This document shows, in pieces, positions 33,311-44,413 of a stretch of 64,000 nt of DNA. The notes beneath the pieces are model-generated. The model was given only the letters and a program-made list of their open reading frames with translations, had not been told where the DNA came from and did no database searches. This DNA comes from Symsagittifera roscoffensis. Taxonomy: Eukaryota > Xenacoelomorpha > Acoela > Convolutidae. The position numbers and the translations under genes are program-made. Position 1 is the stretch's first letter. Every line of letters begins with the position of its first letter. The stretch covers positions 35,333,680 to 35,397,679 of the forward strand of contig NC_087071.1 of the NCBI RefSeq assembly GCF_963678635.1. Direction: 5' to 3'.

Positions 33311-33395
33311 TTTGTACTATTTTTCCGTCGGATAATTCTTCTGTCGAAGTAGACGAATTTATGATATTTTTGTTTAATTCCTTATAGAAACAGTC

Positions 33396-33660
33396 TCAAT
33401 TGATGTTAACGTTTGTTTTCAGAGGGATTTTACCTTTGAAGGGGCTTTGGAGGGGTATTCTATCGGACTTGATTTTCGAGGATGAGGCGTAGTCAATGTC
33501 ATAGCCCTTTTCGATCGGCGTTTGGTTCTTTTTCGCTACCAAGTCGTCCTTGTATCCATCCTCGAGTTTATCGCCCGAGTTCCAGTCATTTGCCCGTTCT
33601 TTAGACAATGTAGATTTCCCTTTGTCTAAACTTCCAAAGGAAGGTTTACCAGAAGCTAAT
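33396..33660 (-). pseudogene. Gypsy A post-integrase segment
   Basis: A hydrophilic frame (SKERANDWNSGDKLEDGY...) lying directly after the integrase on the minus strand. It is probably part of the pol tail, now separated from the integrase frame. Confidence 0.5.
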
Positions 33661-33770
33661 TGTTTCTAAATTGTATTTGGTTTTCTGTTATAATGAATTT
33701 CAAATGGAGAACAATTGATTTTGGATTGGTAAGATGAACGTAAATTCCAGATAATCTTTGAAACAGCGTT

Positions 33771-34343
33771 TTACAGTGTACATTTTGGTTGTTCTTGTGA
33801 AATAGCAAGTAGTTTAATTTTTACAGTGTGTACCAATTTTTCGACTAATCCGTTGGATCGATGGTCACCTACTGTACAAAATATTATTTTAATATTGTTC
33901 GAATCACAGAATAATTTAAAATCTTGGCTTGTAAAGCAAGTCGCGTGGTCTACCCTTATTGAATACGGTATACCATGAAAAAATGTATAATCCTGTAAAA
34001 ATTCGATAACTGTTTTTGCAGAAGTAGAAGACGTAATTTTTGCCGACGGAAATTTGGAAAATCTATCAATGCAAAGTAAAATATATTTGTTTGACCCCGA
34101 ATAGGAATCCAAGGGTCCAGCGAAGTCTAAATTAAGTGCATCGTTTGGTTCCAATAATGGAGGAATTTCACTAGTTTGTGAATTTGGGATAACAGTTTTC
34201 AAATTCTTACCCGCCGATGTGCATTCTGAGCAGTTTATGCCATGAAAGTAAATTTGCCTGTTAATATGAGGCCACCAGATGTATTGGGCCAAACACTTCA
34301 TTCCGAATTGACCTGGATGAGTTTCATGGAGTGTCTTTATCAT
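33771..34343 (-). pseudogene. Gypsy A integrase
   Basis: A 190-codon frame. The HHCC zinc-binding residues are seen as HETH (residues 6-9) and CSEC (38-41). The catalytic triad is D73 (LNLDF), D132 (IRVDH) and E168 (GLVEK), with exactly 35 residues between D132 and E168. The core is therefore complete at motif level, although the usual D-x-G after the second Asp is DHA here. The frame is broken just upstream (34344-34370) and downstream, so the enzyme is not expected to be made. Integrase would insert the cDNA copy into host DNA. Confidence 0.8.
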
Positions 34344-34369
34344 CGCGTTTCTCAGGGTAAAAGGTATAA

Positions 34370-35334
34370 CTAGTTTACGTCCATGTATAACAATCCGTCG
34401 GATTCGTGTAAATCTCTGGTGAAGTGTTTAAAGTAAGGAGATTTTGCATTAGTCTTCTCCACTTTGTTTTGAAGTGCTTTGACTATAGAGTTCAACATGG
34501 CGTCGTCTTCTGTCAAAAGGGCTACCAGCTTGGCGTTAAAGAGGATGTTCAAGTCCAAGGGTCGATCCGGCAACTTCAAGTTTTCGCGGTATTTTTTAAC
34601 GAGATTAGCGTGGTCGGGTAATAGCGAGAGATCTAAATCTACTGAAATACCAGAAGTAGAGGGATTAATTACAATATTCTTATGATTCATATTATCGGTA
34701 GCTACACTTTTTTTATCTACAGGCGAGTTAATCAATCTACAATAAAGAATTAAGAAGTAAAAAAATGCGGAATTAGAAATAGAAATAATTATTGGGTTCG
34801 TGATTGAATAATCCGTTGGAATGCAATTTGAAGTACAAAATTTTGTTCTATTGTGATTAGATGAACAAATTGGGATAGTCGAGTTTATTAGTTTTAATAC
34901 TAACGATATTAAGTAATTACGTAATTTACCGTAATCGGAATTTTCTAGATTAGAACCAATGGCTGAGCAGGTAATTTTTTGTTTCTCCGACGAATTAATT
35001 GATATGTTAATCTTACTAATATTTGCCACTAACAATTCTTTGTCGTAATGAGATATTGGGAAGGCTTTTCTAGATGGAATCCTAGAAATAAGATCAGTGA
35101 AGCCCATATCCTTTCCTGCTAGATGTTTGATTGTAAAATTAAAAGGTAACAATCTGTCCACCCATCTTGTTAATCTACTATGATATGTTTTTTTCCGTGA
35201 TTTGGTGAGAGGGCGGAAAGTAAAGCTTTGTGGTCAGTAATTACTTCGAATTCCGATCCGTAAAGGTAGTTTTTGTAGTGTTCGACGGCCCATACGACCC
35301 CTAACAATTCGAGCTCATTCGAGTCGGAAATAAA
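34370..35334 (-). pseudogene. Gypsy A RNase H end and linker to integrase
   Basis: The minus strand reads ELELLGVVWAVEHYKNYLYG and VITDHKALLSALSPNHGKK, an RNase H pattern, then FTIKHLAGKDMGFTDLISR and a long linker, ending just before the integrase with one frameshift near 34365. Another frame break lies at about 35165. Confidence 0.7.
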
Positions 35335-35680
35335 ATGCTCTCTGACTACATCTCTACACGGGAAACCGCCCGCTATCCATTCCCATTCACTAGTATCCGA
35401 AATATCCGAAGGAATTGGCATGGATTCATCTGAAGCTTGGTAACCTGGAGGGGTTGACGACTTCTTCGAGCGGCGAGTTTGTCTTCGGACTGGTTTGAAG
35501 GATGTCCCCGACACGCGTGTACTTGTCAGGTTATCGGATGGGACCAGTTCAACTTGTTTGCGAGTCCTAGGAATCGGTTTTTTCGGTTTTGGTTTTCGTC
35601 TCGAACCCTCCTGCTTCTGACCTAGATCAACATTAGGTTTAGGGGAATAAGGGAAAAAAATATTTCCTTTAAAAGGAATA
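35335..35680 (-). pseudogene. Displaced pol-tail fragment joined to RNase H
   Basis: Near-identical to 32787-33130. The join on one side is at GAGTCGGAAATAAAATG (RNase H of A continues into tail) and on the other at TTTAAAAGG (tail to RNase H of B), with only a few shared bases at each point. This produces a chimeric frame at 35170-35514 that is not a real gene. Confidence 0.75.
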
Positions 35681-35683
35681 AAT

Positions 35684-36339
35684 TGATTTGTTAATCTTAT
35701 TGATATTTGTCACTAACAATTCTTTGTCGTATTGAGATATTCGGAGGGTTTTTCTAGATGGAATCATAGAAATAAGATCAGTGAAGCCCATATCCTTTCC
35801 TGCTAGATGTTTGATTGTAAAATTAAAAGGTAACAATCTGTCCACCCATCTTGTTAATCTACTATGATATGTTTTTTTCCGTGATTTAGTGAGAGGGCGG
35901 AAAGTAAAGCTTTGTGGTCAGTAATTACTTCGAATTCCGATCCGTAAAGGTAGTTTTTGTAGTGTTCGACGGCTCATACGACCCCTAACAATTCGAGCTC
36001 ATTCGTAGAAAATTTTGACTCGTGTGGGTTTAAAAAACGAGAGGCAAAAGAAATTGTTTTCCAGTCATTCCCATGGACTTGTTCGAGGGAAGCTCCCATA
36101 CCATTGTGAGACGCGTCCGTTTTTACTCTAGTGTTGCGTTTTACATCCAAGTGGGTATTCTCTGTTAGATTTACAATTTCTTGTTTAATTTTCTCAAACG
36201 CTTTCGTATGGTCGTCGTTCCATTGGAAGATCGATTTCTTATTAAGAAGCGGTCGAAGTGGGCTTCCTAGAGAGGCTATATTCGGGACAAACTTGATGTA
36301 CTGATTTATAGATCCGAAAAATGATCTTAATTCTTTCAA
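35684..36339 (-). pseudogene. Gypsy B RT thumb and RNase H
   Basis: Frame 36339-35974 reads FFGSINQYIKFVPNIASL and then KTDASHNGMGASLEQ, the first RNase H Asp region (TDAS), to TNELELLGVV. A TGA replaces the Trp present in copy A (GVVWAVEHY) at about 35973. RNase H remnants continue below. Confidence 0.75.
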
Positions 36340-36429
36340 ATTCTTTAGAACAGGTAAGTCCTTTATTGCTTTCTATTTGTCGAATAAAGGTATAATTCCT
36401 GTTTTTGAGATTTTGAATCCCAACCATTC

Positions 36430-37130
36430 TATTTATTTTTGAAAGAATTTACATTTTGACCATTTCACCGCAAAGTTGAATTCGTCCAGTGTCGATAAAA
36501 TTTTTAACACAATGTTCTTGTGGTCTAAAAATGTTCATTTGGAAGCGATTAAAATGTCGTCTAGGTAACAGTTGGTTAAAGGGATATAACCTAACGTAGA
36601 ATCCATTACTCTTGAAAATTCGTTGGTCATATCGCCTAGTCCGTAATAACCGGTTTAAAATTGGTAAGTACCCGTAATATCACCGCCCACAATACTAAAA
36701 TTGCATTGATTGCTAGTAAATTTATCTAATGCAAGTTGACCGTATGCATTTTTAGGTCTAAATTAGTAAACCACACTTCTCCAACGGAATCATTAGCAAT
36801 TTGTGCCGCGACATTGTCTACCAGTTCGTGGATGTTCGGCATTTGGTATTTGTTCTTGTAGATTTTTTTTATAAACTTTGAATCCAAGGCTAACTTGATG
36901 GATTTGTTTTTTTTTGCAAGTAATGACTATTGAACTGATAAAAAACAATCTTCGTCACAATTTTCTAGTTTTTTAATATGTCCCTCGTCTTTTAATCTGT
37001 TGAGTTGTGTCTTAACAGAATCCAGTAAGCGTAGGGGGACTCGTCTTCGTTTTAGTTGGATTGGTTTTAGGGGTTCGTGAAAATGGGTGATTTTCATCTG
37101 GTTTTTAATTTTTCCAATCCGAAGGAATAA
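36430..37130 (-). pseudogene. Gypsy B reverse transcriptase core
   Basis: Read across stops, the minus strand shows GHIKKL, then KLALDSK, NKYQMPNIHELVDNVAAQI and WFTNLDLK (first catalytic Asp), and the catalytic box CYLDDILIAS at 36570-36544 (YLDD at 36567-36556). Motif residues are kept, but many in-frame stops and frameshifts prevent translation. Family: Ty3/gypsy. Confidence 0.8.
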
Positions 37131-37272
37131 ATTTTTGAATGTTTTTGATATGTTTAGAATTTCCCTCTCTTTGTCTGTTTGAGAGATGGAAATTATTGAC
37201 TTACACTGCTTGTTAGTCTGGAAATGCGGGAAGTATTTCTACGAGACTTCTATCCCCACTTTCGGTAGGTTG

Positions 37273-37700
37273 TCATTTCCTAAGATATTTCTCTCGTGTC
37301 CCTCTGTCAAAAAAATGACAGTCGTTGTCTGACCAGCCGTTTGAGAAGATCGGAAGTTTCACTTTTCCAGAAATGTTTATGGCGTTATCCGTGAATCCAC
37401 AGTAAAGGTCCTTGGTTGCCTTATCCACCGGATAGATTTTCAAGTAAGGGTCTCGTAGTTTCAATTCGTGTAACACGTTTTCTTGAGGAAGCTGACCGGG
37501 CTAGCTGAATCCACTTGTATGTTTAAAATTACTTGATTTTCTTTTCCGAGGCTAATATTCAATAATTTCTTCAATTCTTTTCCGTCTTTATCAAAAATCG
37601 TAGTTACGTTTAATACAGAATAATCGTCGTTTTCGCTTTGTCCAGATTCCGACCATGCGTTTATGACGCCACAACATTCTCTAGTTACATGGTCTGTATT
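37273..37700 (-). pseudogene. Gypsy B protease
   Basis: The upstream frame carries QVDSASPVSFL, corresponding to the D-(T/S)-G-(S/A) protease active site with Ala in place of Gly. The rest of the domain lies in another frame (37476-37273, LRDPYLKIYPVDKATKDL), so a frameshift near 37475 separates the two. The same break is in unit 2. Confidence 0.65.
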
Positions 37701-38340
37701 TACATTCGGAGTATCCGACGGCTTAAAATCTGTATTATCTACAATTTGCCTATTTACAATGTTTACATTTTTACGGCGAGATCTACAAAGTCTGGTAAAA
37801 TGACCTTTATACTTGCAAGAAGTACAGGTAGTGTCCCTTGCTGGGCAAACTGCTAGGTGGCCTTTTGAGAAGATTCCGCCGCACTTCATACAGTTGATGC
37901 TTTTTTCGATATTGAGAGTTGGCTCTCTTTTAACGTTAAAGTGGCTGTGTGATTTATGTACGGATGATCCGTTGGATTTAAAATTGTTTGTTAGCTTTAG
38001 GTAATTTAAAATTCCCTCTTCATCTATGAGTGCTACGTTTAGTGCTTCTCGTGGGGAAGGGTTTCTGTTAGCAGTTTTCTTTGGATGTCGTAATTTTTTT
38101 CATATTGTTTATGAAAATGTCTCGTATCCACTCTTCTTCTCCTGCGGTTATGTCGCACTTTTTCGCCATTTCTGCTAAGGCACCCCTAAATTGTTCCAGC
38201 GATTCTCTATCCCGTTGTTTTCGGTTTAGCAGTTTATGTCGTTCAAATGCGACGTTTGTCTTTCTTACGAAAGTGATCGCTAGGGAGTCCCAAAATTCTT
38301 TAAAAAAAGATTTGTAAGATTTTCACCTTGATAAAATTTT
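37700..38340 (-). pseudogene. Gypsy B gag C-terminal part with zinc knuckle
   Basis: A CCHC knuckle, CTSCKYKGHFTRLC (C-x2-C-x4-H-x4-C), lies in the 37889-37461 frame, preceded by a further Cys motif (CGGIF...HLAVCPARDTTC). Upstream the capsid-like segment SLEQFRGALAEMAKKCD and WIRDIFINNMKK is readable in another frame. The plus-strand frame at 38081-38317 is its shadow. Confidence 0.75.
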
Positions 38341-38473
38341 GTCCGAAAATCCTTTTTCCTTCGTTTCCCAGAGCTAGATATAGAACTGATCGTAACTTTT
38401 TATCAGCTTCTCCTAGTCGCATTCCATTGAATTTCTTGGTTTCAGATTTGAGGGAGGCTGATTCCTCTTCGTC

Positions 38474-38743
38474 CTATCGTCTTTGTTCTTGAATGTTTCT
38501 CTCCAATCTCGACTGTCTTTGGTTATCTGTTTCACCGTCCATCGGATTTTCCAAATTTGGAGGTTGAGGGTGATGTCTCTCCGAAGGATTTAGTAGGTTT
38601 TCTATGTCTATATTCTCTTTAGCAATTATAGCTAAAGTGAAACAGATCGCTCCAATCTTCCCAGGGAATGGGGGATCTACAGTATGGTTTTGCCAAAATG
38701 AAGGTATTCCTCTCACGTTAGATTCGTTATTTGACAGCGCCAT
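38474..38743 (-). pseudogene. Gypsy B gag N-terminal frame
   Basis: An 89-codon frame beginning with ATG (MALSNNES...) immediately at the LTR boundary. It reads into a Pro- and Gln-rich segment and then stops; the continuing capsid frame is shifted. The ATG overlaps the junction of LTR and primer-binding site. Confidence 0.65.
38733..38742 (-). promoter_or_regulatory. Putative primer-binding site of gypsy B
   Basis: On the minus strand the LTR ends ...TTATCA and is followed directly by TGGCGCTGTC. A TGG start right after LTR CA is the expected position for tRNA priming. TGGCGC resembles the serine-tRNA primer sites of some gypsy elements; the tRNA identity is inference. Confidence 0.55.
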
Positions 38744-38946
38744 GATAAATTGTTACTTTGTTGTAGCTAATTCTAAGTTAAAACTATTAAAAAGAATAAA
38801 GAGTTAAAGTGAATTAGTCGGTAAGTTAAAACATTTAAACAATGAGAGATCGTTCTCTCCGCCGGAGAGAATGGCAAGTGAAGGTCATATAAGAGTGACC
38901 TGTTATCTAAATCTAATTAAGCTAAATAAGGTTTGCAATAAATGCA
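38743..38946 (-). repeat. Gypsy LTR (5' LTR of element B), 204 bp
   Basis: In element orientation TGCATTTATT...TTTATCA. Full-length match to 31409-31612 and identical or nearly so to 44413-44616. It contains TCTCTCCGCCGGAGAGA, a palindrome that may act in the LTR promoter or RNA structure. Confidence 0.88.
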
Positions 38947-39535
38947 AAATGAGATCCAAATCACAACACCACTGCCATCAGAACAAATGAACTTTATGTC
39001 GCAGCTTCCGTCCCGCGGTTTCTCTTGGGTAAAGGATATAAAGAACACAAACGAGTTACCCTCCAAGTTGGGTCAAAAATTCATGGGATAACCTTGGGAG
39101 TATTTCACATACCCTCCCTAAATCTCCCCCTTGATACGACGAGTGATGACTGCTCTTCAATTTTGACTTTTATAGACTACCCCCACCGAAATTCACCCGC
39201 TTACCAAAAGACTCCGTCTTTGGTGCTACTTTTTAGACCGGCCCAAGAAAAAAATCTAAGGCACTTTTGGTGCCAATCATTGTTCATTAAATGCCACTCA
39301 ATTGATTATAACAACATTTACAAATATTTTGAACCTTTCAAACTTCAAAATAAATTTTGTTCTATGATTTCTGAGCACAAAGTCTAGTTTATCGGATATT
39401 TTTGAATTCAAAATCTGGTTTATACGAACATTTTTTTATTTATTTCTTGAATTCTAAAACTTCTGGCAGTGTGTTTTTGTTTAAAACATCAAGAATAAAA
39501 AATTTTAATTAGTTTTCTAAATAGTATGTTTTTTG
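38947..39535. repeat. Flank of gypsy B: diverged hAT-like element
   Basis: 39090-39290 carries CTCCCTAAATCTCCCCCTTG, TTTGGTGCTACTTTTTAGAC and TCTAAGGCACTTTTGGTGCC, which follow the layout of the hAT-like family at 30443 at low similarity. A 120-codon frame at 39025-39387 comes from this repeat. The duplicate is at 44617-45200. Confidence 0.5.
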
Positions 39536-39539
39536 CCTT

Positions 39540-39870
39540 GTTAGCAAAAAAAATCGATTTTAGTGTGTCGGAAAATCCATCCAATGTTTTGAAGAAATCT
39601 CGATTTAAATCGATTTAAAATGGATTCAAGTGAGATTGTGATGGATTTAAGTGAGATTCGGATGGATTTTAGTGAGTCGGAAAATCCATCAAAAACGAAT
39701 TACATCGATTTTTTAGACCCTTAAATCGATTTAAAATTTTCAAAAAGATCAATTTATATCGATTTAAAATCCATTAAAGTACGTAGAATGTATATTGTTA
39801 ATCGGTTTGGATGGATTTAAAATCGATTTAAAATCAATTTATTTCGATCCGAAACCATTTTTGTCAGTGC
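39540..39870. repeat. AATCGATTTAAAATGGATTT-type repeat cluster
   Basis: Many short palindromic words (ATCGATTTAAAATCGAT and TGGATTTAAGTGAGATT) occur in both orientations, ending with GTCAGTGCGGG near 39870. Similar ends are seen in elements near 16945, 50440 and 60204. The duplicate is at 45208-45538. Confidence 0.65.
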
Positions 39871-40497
39871 GGGATAGCTTAATTATATTTAGTTTTCAAA
39901 TTTTTTTCTCACCACGATTCTAACTTTTATAATGATAAATTTTCATGGTGCAATAAAAAGCGGTTTTCCATCAAAGCTTTTGAGAAAACGAGCATTTCTT
40001 AATTTCTCACTAAAACTCAAAAATCAATCGGAAAATCTTGCTAGTATTGTTTAATGAATGTTGTAATAAATCAAAAATTATTTTGAAATTTTTTTCTTAA
40101 ATAGTTTCTAGTCAAAAATTTCTTAAAACTAGGCTTTTGTGCGGCGATGCGTAAGATTTGACGCGATGCCTGGATTTGAGCAAAGAACTGAACTATATTA
40201 TACAATCGCGTTATCCGTTAGGCCACAACCGAAGCAATGGTGGAAACAAAATTTGCAAAAAACGAAAAACAAGACTCATGTTCTCCGCTAAGGTGCAAGT
40301 CCAAGCAATGGTGGGAGATTTTACAAGGCAATTTTGCATATGCTAGAACTGAAGTGTATTCATTTATTTTAGTTTGGCTATACTTTATATCTTGACAAAT
40401 TTTTGTCGCCTTTGAACCCGAACTGATTTTTATTAGACAATCACAGTATCCGCTGGTATACGATAACACAGACAATGATGTTTAAATCTAGGTTATA

Positions 40498-41002
40498 GTT
40501 CCGAGTTTCGATGCGAAAGAAACGGAAAATTTGTGCTCAGGGTGGTTTTTTTTCTTCAGACAAATTTCGACTTTTTAACTAGCCATTTTTGAGGGAATTT
40601 TTTAAAATCATTCAAAATGTATTTTTGTCCTGAGCAAAAACTTGAAACGATATTTTACCTGTGATCATTTTTCGTAGAGTTATGGTGGTTTAAAGATTGC
40701 CATATTTCGCGCTATTAATGCGTACGCGAGACTCAATCCGTCTTAGAAATTATTCCAAATTGGTTGAAAGAAGCTGATTTGCCATAATTGATTTGATACA
40801 AGGAGCTTAATCTATTCTTTTGTACTTTATGTGGCGTTTGGGGGGTTGATCTTCAAAAAAAAATAAAGTTTTAGAAAAAAAATTTTCATTTTATTTTATT
40901 AAATTTATTTTTTACTGCTTCTAAAGTATTATTACTGCTTCATAAATCTTATAAGGCAGTCGGAACATTCAGGGCTTCGCCCTGATATGAGCAGTCTTGT
41001 TT
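40498..41002 (+). repeat. R1 dispersed repeat, well-preserved copy
   Basis: Begins GTTCCGAGTTTCGATGCG, includes ACTTTTTAACTAGCC, GGTTTAAAGATTGCCATATT and ATTATTCCAAATTGGTTGAA, and ends CGGAACATTCAGGGCTTCGC, then CTGATATGAGCAGTCTTGTTT. GTTCCGA at the left and TCGGAAC near the right are inverted. No ORF. Duplicated at 46165-46669. Confidence 0.7.
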
Positions 41003-41350
41003 CTAGTACAAAATAGTCTTGACCGGATTTAAACCGCCCGCTATCCATTCCCATTCACTAGTATCCGAAATATCCGAAGGAATTGGCATGGATTCATCTG
41101 AAGCTTGGTAACCTGGAGGGGTTGACGACTTCTTCGAGCGGCGAGTTTGTCTTGGGACTGGTTTGAAGGATGTCCCCGACACGCGTGTCCTTGTCAGGTT
41201 ATCGGATGGGACCAGTTCAACTTGTTTGCGAGTCCTAGGAATCGGTTTTTTCGGTTTTGGTTTTCGTCTCGAACCCTCCTGCTTCTGACCTAGATCAACA
41301 TTAGGTTTAGGGGAATAAGGGAAAAAAATATTTCCTTTAAAAGGAATAAA

Positions 41351-42007
41351 TTGATTTGTTAATCTTATTGATATTTGTCACTAACAATTCTTTGTCGTAT
41401 TGAGATATTGGGAGGGTTTTTCTAGATGGAATCATAGAAATAAGATCAGTGAAGCCCATATCCTTTCCTGCTAGATGTTTGATTGTAAAATTAAAAGGTA
41501 ACAATCTGTCCACCCATCTTGTTAATCTACTATGATATGTTTTTTTCCGTGATTTAGTGAGAGGGCGGAAAGTAAAGCTTTGTGGTCAGTAATTACTTCG
41601 AATTCCGATCCGTAAAGGTAGTTTTTGTAGTGTTCGACGGCTCATACGACCCCTAACAATTCGAGCTCATTCGTAGAAAATTTTGACTCGTGTGGGTTTA
41701 AAAAACGAGAGGCAAAAGAAATTGTTTTCCAGTCATTCCCATGGACTTGTTCGAGGGAAGCTCCCATACCATTGTGAGACGCGTCCGTTTTTACTCTAGT
41801 GTTGCGTTTTACATCCAAGTGGGTATTCTCTGTTAGATTTACAATTTCTTGTTTAATTTTCTCAAACGCTTTCGTATGGTCGTCGTTCCATTGGAAGATC
41901 GATTTCTTATTGAGAAGCGGTCGAAGTGGGCTTCCTAGAGAGGCTATATTCGGGACAAACTTGATGTACTGATTTATAGATCCGAAAAATGATCTTAATT
42001 CTTTCAA
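41351..42007 (-). pseudogene. Gypsy B' RT thumb and RNase H (duplicate)
   Basis: Tandem-duplicate counterpart of 35684-36339, with the same TDAS region and the same nonsense codon (TGA at about 41641). One substitution is seen in the codon context CTTATTGAG against CTTATTAAG. Confidence 0.8.
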
Positions 42008-42097
42008 ATTCTTTAGAACAGGTAAGTCCTTTATTGCTTTCTATTTGTCGAATAAAGGTATAATTCCTGTTTTTGAGATTTTGAATCCCAACCATTC

Positions 42098-42800
42098 TAT
42101 TTATTTTTGAAAGAATTTACATTTTGACCATTTCACAGCAAAGTTGAATTCGTCCAGTGTCGATAAAATTTTTAACACAATGTTCTTGTGGTCTAAAAAT
42201 GTTCATTTGGAAGCGATTAAAATGTCGTCTAGGTAACAGTTGGTTAAAGGGATATAACCTAACGTAGAATCCATTACTCTTGAAAATTCGTTGGTCATAT
42301 CGCCTAGTCCGTAATAACCGGTTTAAAATTGGTAAGTACCCGTAATATCACCGCCCACAATACTAAAATTGCATTGATTGCTAGTAAATTTATCTAATGC
42401 AAGTTGACCGTATGCATTTTTAGGTCTAAATTAGTAAACCACACTTCTCCAACGGAATCATTAGCAATTTGTGCCGCGACATTGTCTACCAGTTCGTGGA
42501 TGTTCGGCATTTGGTATTTGTTCTTGTAGATTTTTTTTTATAAACTTTGAATCCAAGGCTAACTTGATGGATTTGTTTTTTTTTTGCAAGTAATGACTAT
42601 TGAACTGATAAAAAACAATCTTCGTCACAATTTTCTAGTTTTTTAATATGTCCCTCGTCTTTTAATCTGTTGAGTTGTGTCTTAACAGAATCCAGTAAGC
42701 GTAGGGGGACTCGTCTTCGTTTTAGTTGGATTGGTTTTAGGGGTTCGTGAAAGTGGGTGATTTTCATCTGGTTTTTAATTTTTCCAATCCGAAGGAATAA
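42098..42800 (-). pseudogene. Gypsy B' reverse transcriptase core (duplicate)
   Basis: Counterpart of 36430-37130. The YLDD box falls at about 42235-42224. It shares all the frame breaks with unit 1, showing that the decay came before the duplication. Confidence 0.78.
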
Positions 42801-42942
42801 ATTTTTGAATGTTTTTGATATGTTTAGAATTTCCCTCTCTTTGTCTGTTTGAGAGATGGAAATTATTGACTTACACTGCTTGTTAGTCTGGAAATGCGGG
42901 AAGTATTTCTACGAGACTTCTATCCCCACTTTCGGTAGGTTG

Positions 42943-43370
42943 TCATTTCCTAAGATATTTCTCTCGTGTCCCTCTGTCAAAAAAATGACAGTCGTTGTCT
43001 GACCAGCCGTTTGAGAAGATCGGAAGTTTCACTTTTCCAGAAATGTTTATGGCGTTATCCGTGAATCCACAGTAAAGGTCCTTGGTTGCCTTATCCACCG
43101 GATAGATTTTCAAGTAAGGGTCTCGTAGTTTCAATTCGTGTAACACGTTTTCTTGAGGAAGCTGACCGGGCTAGCTGAATCCACTTGTATGTTTAAAATT
43201 ACTTGATTTTCTTTTCCGAGGCTAATATTCAATAATTTCTTCAATTCTTTTCCGTCTTTATCAAAAATCGTAGTTACGTTTAATACAGAATAATCGTCGT
43301 TTTCGCTTTGTCCAGATTCCGACCATGCGTTTATGACGCCACAACATTCTCTAGTTACATGGTCTGTATT
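42943..43370 (-). pseudogene. Gypsy B' protease (duplicate)
   Basis: Counterpart of 37273-37700, with VDSASPVS and the same frameshift. Confidence 0.65.
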
Positions 43371-44010
43371 TACATTCGGAGTATCCGACGGCTTAAAATC
43401 TGTATTATCTACAATTTGCCTATTTACAATGTTTACATTTTTACGGCGAGATCTACAAAGTCTGGTAAAATGACCTTTATACTTGCAAGAAGTACAGGTA
43501 GTGTCCCTTGCTGGGCAAACTGCTAGGTGGCCTTTTGAGAAGATTCCGACGCACTTCATACAGTTGATGCTTTTTTCGATATTGAGAGTTGGCTCTCTTT
43601 TAACGTTAAAGTGGCTGTGTGATTTATGTACGGATGATCCGTTGGATTTAAAATTGTTTGTTAGCTTTAGGTAATTTAAAATTCCCTCTTCATCTATGAG
43701 TGCTACGTTTAGTGCTTCTCGTGGGGAAGGGTTTCTGTTAGCAGTTTTCTTTGGATGTCGTAATTTTTTTCATATTGTTTATGAAAATGTCTCGTATCCA
43801 CTCTTCTTCTCCTGCGGTTATGTCGCACTTTTTCGCCATTTCTGCTAAGGCACCCCTAAATTGTTCCAGCGATTCTCTATCCCGTTGTTTTCGGTTTAGC
43901 AGTTTATGTCGTTCAAATGCGACGTTTGTCTTTCTTACGAAAGTGATCGCTAGGGAGTCCCAAAATTCTTTAAAAAAAGATTTGTAAGATTTTCACCTTG
44001 ATAAAATTTT
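43370..44010 (-). pseudogene. Gypsy B' gag C-terminal part with zinc knuckle (duplicate)
   Basis: Counterpart of 37700-38340. The first Cys motif reads KCVGIF in place of KCGGIF because of one base change near 43549. The CCHC knuckle is unchanged. Confidence 0.75.
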
Positions 44011-44143
44011 GTCCGAAAATCCTTTTTCCTTCGTTTCCCAGAGCTAGATATAGAACTGATCGTAACTTTTTATCAGCTTCTCCTAGTCGCATTCCATTGA
44101 ATTTCTTGGTTTCAGATTTGAGGGAGGCTGATTCCTCTTCGTC

Positions 44144-44413
44144 CTATCGTCTTTGTTCTTGAATGTTTCTCTCCAATCTCGACTGTCTTTGGTTATCTGT
44201 TTCACCGTCCATCGGATTTTCCAAATTTGGAGGTTGAGGGTGATGTCTCTCCGAAGGATTTAGTAGGTTTTCTATGTCTATATTCTCTTTAGCAATTATA
44301 GCTAAAGTGAAACAGATCGCTCCAATCTTCCCAGGGAATGGGGGATCTACAGTATGGTTTTGCCAAAATGAAGGTATTCCTCTCACGTTAGATTCGTTAT
44401 TTGACAGCGCCAT
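44144..44413 (-). pseudogene. Gypsy B' gag N-terminal frame (duplicate)
   Basis: Identical in sequence to the frame at 38474-38743, including the ATG at the LTR boundary. Confidence 0.65.

Larger units (their letters stand above)
31409..35362 (-). mobile_element. Ty3/gypsy element A (3' part: RNase H, integrase, tail, 3' LTR)
   Basis: On the minus strand it reads RNase H end, linker, integrase, Arg/Lys-rich tail and a 204-bp LTR. At about 35334 it breaks abruptly into a piece of the tail region of another copy. gag, protease and most of RT are absent from this piece. The fragments at 35363-38946 carry the missing 5' half, so the whole is a rearranged locus, not one clean insertion. Confidence 0.8.
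35681..38946 (-). mobile_element. Ty3/gypsy element B (5' LTR, gag, PR, RT, RNase H)
   Basis: Minus-strand order from 38946 is LTR, primer-binding site, gag, zinc knuckle, protease, RT, RNase H. The integrase is missing, deleted between RNase H (35684) and the pol tail. Multiple stops and frameshifts make it non-autonomous. Confidence 0.85.
35363..41030. repeat. 5.67-kb tandem duplication, unit 1
   Basis: Spans gypsy fragment B, its 5' LTR and 2.1 kb of flanking DNA. It is repeated head to tail at 41031-46697 with only scattered differences. AAAC is found at 35363, 41031 and 46698, i.e. at the start of each unit and just after the second, which marks a 4-bp microhomology junction. Confidence 0.92.

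Noticed and set aside
35170-35514. 114-codon ORF joining pol tail to RNase H
   Set aside because: A chimera created by the rearrangement at 35335; the natural element has these parts far apart and in the opposite order.
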